Assembly: GCA_021234155.1 (NCBI GenBank)
Contig: JAJEKV010000288.1
Coordinates: 186,001-250,000 of the forward strand
DNA length: 64,000 bases
Direction: 5' to 3'
Source: Isoetes taiwanensis
Lineage: Eukaryota > Streptophyta > Lycopodiopsida > Isoetales > Isoetaceae
Each line of letters starts with the position of its first letter. Position 1 is the first letter of the stretch. This document shows, in pieces, positions 19,400 to 30,731 of this stretch. Made by a program: the position numbers and the translations under genes. The notes beneath the pieces were generated by a model, which did no database searches, had not been told where the DNA came from, and saw only the letters and a list, made by a program, of their open reading frames with translations.

Positions 19400-20401
19400 T
19401 TGAAGCCCCGCCTTCCGGTTCCGTCATGCCTCTCAACACTCTCGGACAAAGGCGAGCAGCGGGCCCGCACCTCCACATCCTCGGCGGCTCACGTACCAAT
19501 TCCGGCGGGATGTTCAAGCATTTGCCATGCAGCTACACGCATCCACGAGGAGGCTCGATGAATGGTGTTCGAGGCGTCCCTGGAGGCTTCCGATGCAGTT
19601 CAAAGGGACCTTCAAGCTGCAACTGCACAAGTTCAAACTTTGGAGGCCCAACTTCAAGAAAAGCACGCGGCTCTCATACAGGCCCGTGTAGATCTCAAAA
19701 GTGCTCAGGATCAGACAAGCCTACTTGAAGATCAGAAGGCTCAGCTCCAAACCACAATTCAGGATTTCTTGGAACAGAACAAGTCAAAAGATACCCTCCT
19801 GAGTGACAAGGAGAAAGACATTGCTAAGCTAGAAACCTTGTATTCGGAGCTTTCTCAAAATTACCGCACTCAAGTTCAAGACCTCACTGAGCGTGACGCT
19901 CGACTCACCTCCCTTGAAGCTCAGATTTCTACGCTGACAAATCAGTTAACATCCATCCAGACTCAGCTTTCGGAGGCTCAGAAACAGAAGGTCATCGATG
20001 ACGCAGAGATTGCCACGCTTCGTCTCAATACTCCAGGGCAATCCTCTTCACATGCCACGCTTCCTATTAAACGGGTCCGTGATCAGTCCCGTCTTTTGTT
20101 AGAAAAGGAGCATCGGATCCGTGACCTTGAACACCAGCTCCAGCAAGCAGTTCAATCTGCTGAAGAAGCCCAAAACAAACAGGAGGGATATATTGACATT
20201 GCTACCAACATCCCGGTGGACTTCTCTACTCCTTCCAGCTATCTTGACTATGTGGTGGCCCGACGGCACCTTTTCCTTTTGAAGTGGTGCGGACCAATGG
20301 CAATGTTCATCAATGACCACTCAAAAGTGCGGATTTTCGCCGAATCGGGCGGATCTTTCTATAGAAGACAAGGGTTTATTTTGTGCACTCTTAGTCTTTG
20401 A
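19400..20401 (+). pseudogene. Extra 3' ORF, long coiled-coil part
   Basis: A 279-codon frame whose open stretch starts about 19562. Residues about 5-200 form a near-continuous heptad pattern: DLQAATAQVQTLEAQLQEKH, LLEDQKAQLQTTIQDFLEQN, DKEKDIAKLETLYSELSQNY, LTSLEAQISTLTNQLTSIQT, then LLLEKEHRIRDLEHQLQQAV. This predicts a long dimeric coiled coil. It then gives FSTPSSYLDYVVARRHLFLL and shifts frame into the next segment. No catalytic motif is seen. In this position such a protein could be structural or bind element particles; that is inference. It is one of the best preserved frames of the element. Confidence 0.65.
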
Positions 20402-21182
20402 TCATCTCACTTCTGAAGATCCCGAATTGGTCATTTTCCGTGTTGTTCAGCCTATGGCTTATGTTTTTCATGACTTCTACCTGGCGGATCTCCATGATAA
20501 ATTCCGGGATGAGGCCCATCGTGTTTTTCGAGGCAACTCAATCTTTGCTTGGTTGTTATCAACAACCAACAAATATTTCAAGGATCCTGCTTTCGGTCTC
20601 GGACTTTTGAACGAGTACATGCACGAACTTGCTCAAGACTTGCCTCGTGGCGCGGTTGAAACATTGGAACGAGGTAAACAAAAATCTCGGGCGCACCACG
20701 ATGATCTTGAGTTTGCCCAGATTTATATCGCGACTTGGGAGGCTACAATCAACTCATGTGGCCTTTCGGAAAGCAAGACCATCCCCACGGGTTGGGTCAA
20801 TCCTCCTGTCTATCAATTACTCTCTACTTCAGAATGGGACCATTGGTGTCGTGCTCTTGATCAGAATCTTGTTCAAGCATTTAGGGACATGGCTCTGCAA
20901 CCCACGCACACGGGCATGCTTCCCTCTCCATATGCTTCCTTAGGAGTACCTCCCCGCCCACGGTTCCTCTCTTCTGACTGGCGTCTTCCCTTTTGGACGA
21001 AGGTCCTGGATGGCCACGCTGGGTCGACTCCGCCTCAGATCTCCACGGATCTCAGGTGGGATCCCCGTTTTGTCCGACGCTCCGATTGGGAGGATGGTGC
21101 CACTTTGGACACTACTACAAATTGGCTCTATATTGCTAATGGCGTGGTTGTAGCGCCCTGGCGATGCTATTCATGGCCTTGA
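20313..21182 (+). pseudogene. Extra 3' ORF, C-terminal globular part
   Basis: A 289-codon frame overlapping the end of the coiled-coil frame. Globular composition with many aromatic residues: CALLVFDHLTSEDPELVIFR, VFHDFYLADLHDKFRDEAHR, FAWLLSTTNKYFKDPAFGLG, FAQIYIATWEATINSCGLSE, then WDHWCRALDQNLVQAF. I recognise no known domain. It ends at 21182 about 430 bp before the 3' LTR. A final in-phase-looking segment (21357-21617: VRSHFLIDADPALGLNTPDA) may be its true C-terminus after another frameshift. Confidence 0.55.
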
Positions 21183-21611
21183 CACCTTCTTGCAGAATGC
21201 CGCCACCTCACGGACCCTTGATCCGCCGGTCGTCTGCCGTTTTTTGTCTTTGCTCTCAAGGGCATCACGGTCAGCTCCTTAAATAGGGCGGCGTCCCATC
21301 TTTTTTCGCAACCCAAATGCCGGCGTCGGTGCCGCCGGTCTCGGACACGCCTACTCATGGAGTGCCAGTTTGTTTCTTCTGAAGCCCATGCGGCCCTGGA
21401 AGACATGGTGCGCTCTCACTTCCTCATTGATGCTGATCCTGCTCTTGGGCTCAACACTCCTGATGCACTTCAAACACGTCAGGATCTCATAAGCACTTAC
21501 CATAATGGTGCCCGTCCTCATTCCCGTGAGGATCACTTTCAGGCTGTTGGATTCCCACCCTCGGAAGCACTTCCTCCTTTCCTTCAGGCTGAGTGTCGTT
21601 TGGTGGGGGAG

Positions 21612-22193
21612 TGTTAGTCCTGCCTCTGGTACAGGACTATTCATGCATCCTGACGGACCAAGTCAAGTCAAGGATCCACAATCGCCGGTCGGATCGTCAA
21701 AGGCCCGAAGAAGACCAGCGGCAGACCCACGCGATCAAAGCACGGGCACGCTACCAAGAGGCGCCGCTTCGGACAAGTGATGACCCGTCACCGCCAGCGT
21801 CGGCGTCGGCGTGATTTCGAGGCACTTCCGGAGGCACCGCCAACATTCCACGCAAATCAGGCCTCCTTCCGTGAGTCGGCACGAAATCGGTCGAGTGTCT
21901 ATATTGGGCCAAAGGCCATTGTACTATATATATGAGTAGAGCTAGCACATGAGTTTTAGATGAGTTTTGAGTCTTGTCTCACTTCTGTTTTCTCTCGGTT
22001 GCGAGAGCTCATGTATCATCATCATTGACATCAAGGAAGCTTATCATTGTTGTCTCATTGTTCTTGTTTTCTTTTCCCTCTCCTTTGTTTTCTTGCAAAT
22101 CCCGCGTGACATAGTCCCCGGATCCTCCTGTTAGATCCAAGGGTCCTCACAGAGGGCTGTCTTGCAGGAGTTCCCGAACCCAGACCCCAAACA
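21612..22193 (+). repeat. 3' LTR
   Basis: 582 bp. Starts TGTTAG and ends AAACA, giving TG...CA termini. Preceded by the polypurine tract TTTGGTGGGGGAG and followed by target duplication GGTTT. The AT-rich part with 'tgtactatatatatgagtag' is nearly identical to the 5' LTR, while the GC-rich first ~280 bp differs by many small indels. Confidence 0.95.
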
Positions 22194-24707
22194 GGTTTAG
22201 TTGCAAGTAGAGGTGCGGATTTCGTCAAATAATTCTTGGTGTAGACCTTAATCCTTTACAGAATCGCTTGAGCAATTGCCTTGGAGTCCTAACAGGTAGA
22301 ACCAAACTCCCCCTTCCTTCTCTTTGTATTTTTCAGGAGATTTTTTTTGGTTTTGCAGATGGTTTCTAATCAATTTCCACCGGCAGCAAAACTTCTTTGT
22401 TCTTTTGCTTGTACAAAATCCAAGATATTTTGCACAATCAATTCATTTTTTGTGTGCCCCTTTTTTTTTAAACGGGGATGGAAGCCGTCTGTAGCAATTA
22501 ATGACTTGATTTCTGGCTCTGAGCTGTCTCTGTACCTTCTGCATTTCGATGGGGGCAAAATGGGCTTATTAGAGGGGTAAAATCGACTTTTCCAAGGCAG
22601 CAAATCGGGTCCTGGCCCTTTAGGAGTCTTCTTTTTTTGTAAGTTCGTTGTTTTGCATCTCTGATTTTGTCATTCTATAGACCTTTTGCACCTCTGATTT
22701 TGTCATTCTACAGGAAGCTGTGGATAAAAGTTATTTGATGTACTGTTAAAAAATCTGTGCACTAAATCATGTATTCTAAAACAAGCATGTTCTTTCGTTA
22801 TGCTTTGCATGGTGGATAAACGTTGTTTGCCTTTTATTTTCTTGGAAATGATTGATTATTTTAGAAATGGAATGGTCATTCTTATGGATTGCTTCATTTT
22901 AGATGCTAAGCTATTTGCGATTTTGTTAGATTGCTCTGGCTGGGATTTTTTGCCTGTTGATTAATCCAATAAATCTGAAGATGGATGGATGTATTAACTT
23001 TGAGCTTTGGACCATTTTCGAAGTAGATGATGCAAGTCAGGTGATTTATGTCTTTGGTTTTCTAACATTGGTGCTTTCAATATGCTGCTTCGCATTGTTA
23101 GAGGTTTAATTTATAGAGCTAACACAAAATGAGCAATTTGTTTGTCTGATTTCAGGAATTTGATTCACAGAGTTGTAGACAATTGGCTTTATTCTTTTCA
23201 AGAGATGCGTGTTTTTCTATTAAAATTTCTGGCTTACGTATCCCACCTCTGTTTTGACACTATAACTATTTTAATTGTAAGGTGCAAGTAGAAAACACGT
23301 TTGTATGTTTTACAAATATATTGTAGGCTAGGTTGCATCATTGTTGAGAAAGAAAAATGGAGGCCAGCTTATTCATTTCTATAGTCATCTAAAATCTTTC
23401 CATAGTCACTTCCATGTTCTCAACAATTTTATAGGATCTCCAGGGACCAGCCATTGCAAAACATGGTGGCAAGCAAACAAAGAGATGCATGGACATTGGT
23501 GCCTCAAGAAATGAGGTAAACTTTGTGCCATGTTCATTCCTGTCACGTATGCACAGTGCAATGTTTTTCTTTATAGAGCATGCACGTATTTTTTTTTTCT
23601 ATTAGCTTATGCTGCTTGATATATAGATTGCAAAGGTTCATCCTTTGTTATTTTGTTTGCAGATCATTGCTAGAGTAGTCTAATATATCAGTTCAGTATG
23701 TGCATGTGAAATGGGTCTACGAGCTTGATCAGTAATTTTTATACCACCAATGGAGCACTTTATCTGAGGTGCCTCCTTTGATTTGTTGAAATTTCTGGAC
23801 TCAAAAACACCTCTAGGTGTTTGGAGTTCAAAGAAGCCTCAGACGACCATTTTACTATATTTTCATCTGGTACTTTTGATGTATAGGAGCATTAAGATTT
23901 GGAGCAAGCAATTATTGTTTCAGATTTGTCTCCAAATAATCTGATAATTGTTTGCAGATCTGCAGATCCTTTGGAGCAAGCAACTGTTGCATTTGAAGAC
24001 ATGTCATAGACTAGCAAGCAAGTCTTGCAAACAACGCCATGCCATCTCTGTTGTCTTTCATCGCTGCAGCAATGTTGGGCACGCAACTGTTGCATTTGGA
24101 GACAAGTCATAGCAAGCAAGTTTTGCAAGCAACGCCATGCCATCTCTGTTGTCTTTCATCTCCACAGCAAAGTCAGACAAGCCACGCCATCTCTGTTGTC
24201 TTATGCTGAATGTACACAACAAATCTACAAGATGTCTTTATGTGGAATGCACTCAATGCCCAAACAGATCTAAGACACGTCTTTACATATAATGCACTCC
24301 ATGCCATGCCTGACTTTTGCTTATGTACCCAAAAGTCCCCTTCAGAAAGAGAAATCATGGAATAATACTGGAACAAAGGGCATTTCATCTTGGTTCCGGT
24401 TGGCTCCTATGATCGATATGGGAGCGTCGCAGACACCACATCTTTCAGGGCATTTATTCATCTGCACACAGTGTTATTATGGTGGCCCAGAAAAGGATAT
24501 TGACAGCCTACGAGTGTTCTCCATTGACTCAGAACTGGTGGAACGCATCTGGATTCAATATCTTCGAATTGATTCTTATCATTAGTCTCCTATTCTGGAG
24601 TAAGTACATTGTGCTCCAGGCTCGTGCTCCTGTGGCATCTTTGTGTGCTTACACAGTTAGATGAGACATGGCTTTCGTCCTTCAAAAAAAAAAAAAACCC
24701 AGACAGC
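22194..24707. other. AT-rich region without a confirmed gene
   Basis: T-rich, with splice-like signals. The short segment 23435-23515 is open (GPAIAKHGGKQTKRCMD), lies after 'caattttatag' and ends AATGAG/gtaaac, so it might be an exon of an unidentified plus-strand transcript. A 31-bp unit (GCACCTCTGATTTTGTCATT) is tandemly duplicated at about 22652-22713. A 98-codon frame (24292-24585) followed by A13 at 24684-24696 may be the 3' end of a retroposed transcript. Confidence 0.4.
23960..24340. repeat. Degenerate tandem repeat, ~95-bp unit
   Basis: The block 'acgccatgccatctctgttg' followed by 'tctttcatc' occurs at about 24036 and 24131, and a shortened version at about 24183. The associated 'gcaactgttgcattt' occurs at about 23976 and 24081. 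Two full and one partial unit. A related 'aatgcactc' motif continues to about 24300. Confidence 0.7.
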
Positions 24708-27009
24708 ACTAGCCTTGACAAAAGCCATACTAGCCACCTCTACATACCGCAGTCAATCCCTTGGTACTGTTATCTATCCGTACATGTAACCATTTAGGCC
24801 ACATACGGCACATCAGATCCTTGAGCACACAGGAGAATTAACAAGATAAACTTTCATACAGATCATGAAAAACATGGAACTTCCAAATGGTCCAATGACA
24901 GCACATCAGATCCTTGAACACAAGAGAATTAGTAAGAAAAATCTTTATACATCATCTCACTAGAGAAACATGAAACTCCAAAACTCGTGTCCAATGTCCA
25001 AGTGATACCTTGGAACGAAAACTCAAGTGAAACCTTAAAAAAGAAAACATTTCCTTATGTCCAACTCGTTTGAAACAAAGCTCAATGTCAAAGTTCCCAA
25101 AAGGGAACAACAAAGATGTTTGCAAAAAAAATTAGAATAGCAAAAATCATACATTTCCACATAATATAAAACAATCCTGTTTATTCCATGTCTTTTGATA
25201 TCGCCATCAATCTTGTATTTCTTTGGAACACTCAACCAGGCAAAACTCTCAAGCTGCCTTTTTCTGCGATTTCAACTATCAGAATAAGAAAAGTAAACAT
25301 TGTGCTCAAAATTTATTCTTCTAGAAAGTTAGAAAAGCGAGAGATACTTATCTCGATATTTAGAACCATGTATTAACATGGTCTTAATGAAAATCAGCAT
25401 TGTAACATCCTACAAAAATCCAAGGAGGTGGAGTTAAGTTACCCGCAATCAACCGGTCAAATGTTAGCCTTAGAAGAGTAACAATGAAAGGACCGTCGTA
25501 AGCTATAGAACTTCACGCTTTATCGCCCTTCACCTTATGTGTTAGAATAAATCCATTGAAACATAAGAGCATCAAATATCAAATAGAAAATGCAATTTTC
25601 TAGACTTTGGATTTTATCAGCCATACTAAAGTAGTAATGGACAGATTTATGCTTTCGATTTATGTCGACCAACTGTTCCAACATGCCCAACCAACATATG
25701 TAAAATAACAATAAGTTTGCATATCCTATATGCCAAGAAGACGTGTTTTGTTTCACCTACTTGTATATATAGTGGAAACTCATTTGAAAATCATTCTCCA
25801 AATAGAAACATTGTTCACACAGACCTGGAATGAAGCCTTTGATTTGCAATAGGTCCGTTGAAACATTTGTTGCAGAGAATGTGCACAAATTTATATGGTC
25901 TTGGATGCCATTAACTGTGTCATTGTTGCTCTCATGCAAAATATAACATGCTGGCCAAGATGAACAGATCATAAACCTTCTAGAATAATTGCTCCATCAC
26001 CATTTAAAGATGCAGACAAGCTGAATGAATTTGGTAGTCCTTTCCACTTTACTGGTGCAGCAGCCAAGTAGAAGACGCTCATGGTCATAGAACCATGCAG
26101 CCCATGGCCGTACCACCATACATTTTGATAGCGACCTGGGTACTTCATTGGCACATAGTATATAAGAGATCTGCCTGCAAGAGCTTCAGAAAACAGAGCT
26201 TGCAACAGCTAATGGTGTTCAGCACAAAGAGGATGCCAGCCATTTCAAGTGCCCAAGATAACAGATTAGATGATAGCATATCAAATAACAAACGAAATGC
26301 GGATCTGGGAGCAGGTACAAATAGCTGCTCCATAACAGATGGAAGCATGCATGCTTTGAGGGAAAACAACAGTGGTCGTTTACAAAGTGCAGCGTTCTTT
26401 GGAGCATCCTACACAGAGAAGCAGATGGAGCATTCCGCACCAAGTATCGGCAGTCTGTTTGCCGCATTTTGTTATGGCAACAAACCCTAAACCATTCTGT
26501 AAAGGCAACAACAAAAGCACAAAAACTTGATGTTGCCTTTTACCCTCATGTGGAAATCATCCAATGGGTTATTAGACGTACCTTTTTGTCTTTTAAACTA
26601 CACATGGGTCTTCAACCTTGCAGTGTTAGAAAGGCAAGAGATAGCCGACAAAATTTGTAGCCATATTGCTAAATGTAAGATCGTTAGAAGCACCAAAAGG
26701 CATTAAAAAGCCATGCAATCCAAGGAAATGACAAGTGCACACATGCAAGAGTCATATTCGACTATGAAAAGTGTTTAAAGGTACATTACCAAGTCATGCA
26801 AACAAAGGAAGTGACATGCAAACGCATGTATAGATTTAAAAAAGCATTTTCCAGCATAAGATAGTTATTGTGCCCTACAAGAAAAACTTGCATTTATATG
26901 GCTGTCTCGTAATCTGTGAACACCACTACTAGCTTAGGCAATCCTAGCTCAGTTAAACATGTTCACTACATGCAATTGGATATTTACATTTATTAATGCA
27001 TAAAAAAAA
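24708..27009. repeat. 2.3-kb direct repeat, copy 1
   Basis: Begins 'actagccttgacaaaagcc' and ends 'ttattaatgca' plus TA8. Copy 2 starts at 27895 with nearly the same sequence throughout (offset about 3190-3200 bp). It is preceded by an A13 tract. It contains splice-flanked exon-like segments (see 25980-26205). Terminal TG/CA and polypurine or primer sites were not found, so these are not convincing LTRs. Confidence 0.9.
25969..26205 (-). pseudogene. Candidate host-gene exon in copy 1 of the duplication
   Basis: A minus-strand frame reading LFSEALAGRSLIYYVPMKYP, then RYQNVWWYGHGLHGSMTMSV and FYLAAAPVKWKGLPNSFSLS, ending at LEG followed by a GT donor (ATTCTAGAAG/gtttat). An acceptor-like 'gctgttgcaag' precedes it. 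The composition is that of a real globular protein, and the frame is kept in copy 2 (29169-29405) with one substitution (Leu to Met). I do not recognise the family. No flanking exons could be joined, so it may be a captured or truncated gene piece. Confidence 0.35.
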
Positions 27010-27894
27010 CCCTACCTCCTTCCGCAGGATGATAGAGAACCCCTGTTTACTTGTACTGTATCAGTAGGATGGGCAGGCCCCTACTATTACAGTAGGGGTC
27101 CTATTTCATCCCATTTTTTGTTTATGTACCCATTAGTTGAACATCCATTTTCCTTTTAACATTCTTCCAGAATTTATATGAGAATGCTGGTGTCATACTT
27201 GAGACATGGCCAAGTGGCCCATAAGACATTATTATGTCTGTTCATGGAACATTCTGCCTTTTAAGAATTACACCTCAGTGGTTCATTGTTTTATGCATAT
27301 GACTATTTTTCGTCATATAACATATTTGAGCCAAATGGCTCTAGAATGATATCATGCCAAATGGCATTATAGGGCCTGGCCCCTTTGCACAATAATCATT
27401 TTCAAATGCTGATTTTGAAAATTTTGATGACATAGAACAATTCTAAAACCTTGCAAATATATGAAGCCTTTACTTCTGCAATAGAGCTCATACCTTTTTC
27501 AATAAAGCAGTTCTTTGTGCCATATTGAATTTGCTTCTTGTCACGACCTGCCTATAAATATTAGGCATTATTTTCTTTGTATATCGTTTACTCCTCCATT
27601 GCATACTCAGATACTCAATCCATTGTAACGTTGTACCAGAAGGTTTTTCTCCTCCACTTCAGACGCAAATACTCATCACTACATGAGTCCGTAAGGGTTT
27701 TCTCCTCCCTTGCACGATACTCAACATGAGTCGCATATATAAAGGATCATGTCAATCATAAACTCATGAATTCTTTAGTACAACAGATATAAACTTGACT
27801 TTGGAGAATCTTGATAATTCATCCATGTGCTTCAAGGATTGATGCGATTAATCGTAAAACCAATGAATAGAAATATCTAAAAACCTGCATAAAG
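27010..27894. mobile_element. 0.9-kb insertion between the two 2.3-kb repeats (possible solo LTR)
   Basis: The segment is flanked by TGCATAAA on both sides (26997-27004 and 27886-27893), as expected if it inserted into a junction of two tandem repeat units and duplicated 8 bp. It has LTR-like traits: a TATA box 'ctgcctataaatattagg' at about 27548, CT-rich downstream sequence with two 'ggttttctcctcc'-like boxes, and no coding. A short hairpin (CCCCTACT/AGTAGGGG) is at about 27076-27097. TG...CA ends are not clear. Confidence 0.45.
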
Positions 27895-30198
27895 ACTAGC
27901 CTTGACAAAAGCCATACTAGCCACCTCTACACATACCGCAAATCCAATCCCTTTGGTAATTGTTATTCATCCGCACATGTAACCATTTAGGCCACATACG
28001 GCACATGAGATCCTTGAGCACACAGGAGAATTAACAAGATAAACTTTCATACAGATCATGAAAAACATGGAACTTCCAAATGAGTGTCCAATGACAGCAC
28101 ATCAGATCCTTGAACACAAGAGAATTAATAAGAAAAATCTTTATACATCATCTCACTAGAGAAACATGAAACTCAAAAAACTGTGTCCAATGTCCAAGTG
28201 ATACCTTGGACGAAAAAACTCAAGTGAAACCTTAAAAAGAAAAACATTTCCTTATGTCCAACTCGTTTGAAACAAAGCTCAATGTCAAAGTTCCCAAAAG
28301 GGAACAACAAAGATGTTTGCAAAAAAAATTAGAATAGCAAAAATCATACATTTCCACATAATATAAAACAATCCTGTTTATTCCATGTCTTTTGATATCG
28401 CCATCAATCTTCTATTTCTTTGGAATACTCAACCAGGCAAAACTCTCAAGCTGCCTTTTTCTGCGATTTCAACTATCAGAATAAGAAAAGTAAACATTGT
28501 GCTCAAAATTTATTCTTCTAGAAAGTTAGAAAAACAGAGATACTTATCTCGATATTTAGAACCATGTATTAACATGGTCTTAATCTGAAAATCAGCATTG
28601 TAACATCCTACAAAAATCCAAGGAGGTGGAGTTCTGGTTACCTGCAGTCAACCAGTCAAATGTTAGCCTTAGAAGAGTAACAATGAAAGGACCGTCAGGT
28701 AAGCTATAGAACTTCACGGCTTATCGCCCTTCACCTTATGTGTTAGAATAAATCCATTGAAACATAAGAGCATCAAATATCAAATAGAAAATGCAATTTT
28801 CTAGACTTTGGATTTTATCAGCCATACTAAAGTAGTAATGGATAGATTTATGCTCAGATTTATGCTGACCAACTGTTCCAACATGCCCAGCCAACATATG
28901 TAAAATAACAATAAGTTTGCATATCCTATATGCCAAGAAGACGTGTTTTGTTTCACCTACTTGTATATATAGTGGAAACTCATTTGAAAATCATTCTCCA
29001 AATAGAAACATTGTTCACACAGACCTGGAATGAAGCCTTTGATTTGCAATAGGTCCGTTGAAACATTTGTTGCAGAGAATGTGCACAAATTTATATGGTC
29101 TTGGATGCCATTAACTGTGTCATTGTTGCTCTCATGCAAAATATAACATGCTGGCCAAGATGAACAGATCATAAACCTTCTAGAATAATTGCTCCATCAC
29201 CATTTAAAGATGCAGACAAGCTGAATGAATTTGGTAGTCCTTTCCACTTTACTGGTGCAGCAGCCAAGTAGAAGACGCTCATGGTCATAGAACCATGCAT
29301 CCCATGGCCGTACCACCATACATTTTGATAGCGACCTGGGTACTTCATTGGCACATAGTATATAAGAGATCTGCCTGCAAGAGCTTCAGAAAACAGAGCT
29401 TGCAACAGCTAATGGTGTTCAGCACAAAGAGGATGCCAGCCATTTCAAGTGCCCAAGATAACAGATTAGATGATAGCATATCAATTAACAAACGAAATGC
29501 GGATCTGGGAGCAGGTACAAATAGCTGCTCCATAACAGATGGAAGCATGCATGCTTTGAGGGAAAACAACAGTGGTCGTTTACAAAGTGCAGCGTTCTTT
29601 GGAGCATCCTACACAGAGAAGCAGATGGAGCATTCCGCACCAAGTATCGGCAGTCTGTTTGCCGTATTTTGTTATGGCAACAAACCCTAAACCATTCTGT
29701 AAAGGCAACAACAAAAGCACAAAAACTTGATGTTGCCTTTTACCCTCATGTGGAAATCATCCAATGGGTTATTAGACGTACATTTTTGTCTTTTAAACTA
29801 CACATGGGTCTTCAACCTTGCAGTGTTAGAAAGGCAAGAGATAGCCGACAAAATTTGTAGCCATATTGCTAAATGTAAGATCGTTAGAAGCACCAAAAGG
29901 CATTAAAAAGCCATGCAATCCAAGGAAATGACAAGTGCACACATGCAAGAGTCATATTCGACTATGAAAAGTGTTTAAAGGTACATTACCAAGTCATGCA
30001 AACAAAGGAAGTGACATGCAAACGCATGTATAGATTTAAAAAAGCATTTTCCAGCATAAGATAGTTATTGTGCCCTACAAGAAAAACTTGCATTTATATG
30101 GCTGTCTCGTAATCTGTGAACACCACTACTAGCTTAGGCAATCCTAGCTCAGTTAAACATGTTCACTACATGCAATTGGATATTTACATTTATTAATG

Positions 30199-30235
<37 letters not shown>
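27895..30235. repeat. 2.3-kb direct repeat, copy 2, ending in A34
   Basis: Matches copy 1 (24708-27009) over its length and ends in the same 'ttattaatgcat', followed by 34 A (30202-30235). Differences from copy 1 are few, but several are CAG or CTG here where copy 1 shows CG. The long pure A tract suggests either retroposition or simple expansion of the A8 present in copy 1. Confidence 0.9.
29169..29405 (-). pseudogene. Candidate host-gene exon in copy 2 of the duplication
   Basis: Second copy of the exon-like frame at 25969-26205, with GHGMHGSM instead of GHGLHGSM. It has the same splice-like borders. Preservation in both copies shows either a recent duplication or constraint. Function unknown. 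Confidence 0.35.
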
Positions 30236-30236
<1 letters not shown>

Positions 30237-30731
30237 ATAGTATGCATAAGATTTATAATATATCCAATAATGCTTATCTCTAGATGGTTCTTCATTTAAT
30301 ATCAGATGTTCCTTTGAATATCAACGTGTTAATATGTTGTAATGCATGGCAGAATGGAATTATGTTGTAAGGCTAGGGTTGATAAAATATATGTAAACAT
30401 TAGAATGTTTGTTTCATGCTGGGAATCCTTAAATGCATGTTGGAATGTTTGTTAAAACGCTACTCTAAATCAAGCAACAAATAGCCATGAATACAGAAGT
30501 CTTGAATGTTTATCAAGGTTGTTTATAAGCTAGATGTATGAGATGATGGAATGATAAAGGAGTTGTTACATGTGTTATGATAAATGTCCATCCCTTAAGA
30601 AATAAAACAACTACCATCGAGAAGATAAGAAATATTTGCTAAAGCGACGCAACATTTTACATTCATTACTAGGATGCTCTCCTTTTTTATGTTACTAGAG
30701 GGCATGAGGGCATCTAATAGATGCTCTCCTC
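30236..30731. other. AT-rich spacer before full-length LINE
   Basis: No coding signal. Ends with the 13-bp left target duplication AGATGCTCTCCTC (30719-30731) of the following LINE. A related 'ggatgctctcctt' occurs at about 30672. Confidence 0.5.

Larger units (their letters stand above)
11249..22193 (+). mobile_element. Complete Ty3/gypsy LTR retrotransposon with H3 insert and extra ORF
   Basis: A 10.9-kb element bounded by 5-bp target duplications GGTTT (11244-11248 and 22194-22198). LTRs lie at 11249-11835 and 21612-22193, and a polypurine tract precedes the 3' LTR (21599-21611, TTTGGTGGGGGAG). The order is gag, histone H3 module, protease, RT, RNase H, integrase, then a ~2.6-kb extra coding region. 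Integrase after RT/RNase H defines Ty3/gypsy. There is no chromodomain. Most frames are broken by frameshifts and stops, so this copy is defective, although termini and target duplication are intact. The two LTRs are close in their AT-rich 3' halves but differ by many indels in the GC-rich 5' halves. Confidence 0.95.

Noticed and set aside
26095-26490. 131-codon plus-strand frame conserved in both repeat copies
   Set aside because: It overlaps the minus-strand exon-like frame, and conservation is explained by recent duplication. No domain recognised; which strand codes is unresolved.
24708-30235. The 2.3-kb direct repeats as LTRs of one element
   Set aside because: They lack TG/CA ends, polypurine tract and primer site, and one copy ends in A34. 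The intervening 0.9 kb looks like a separate insertion.
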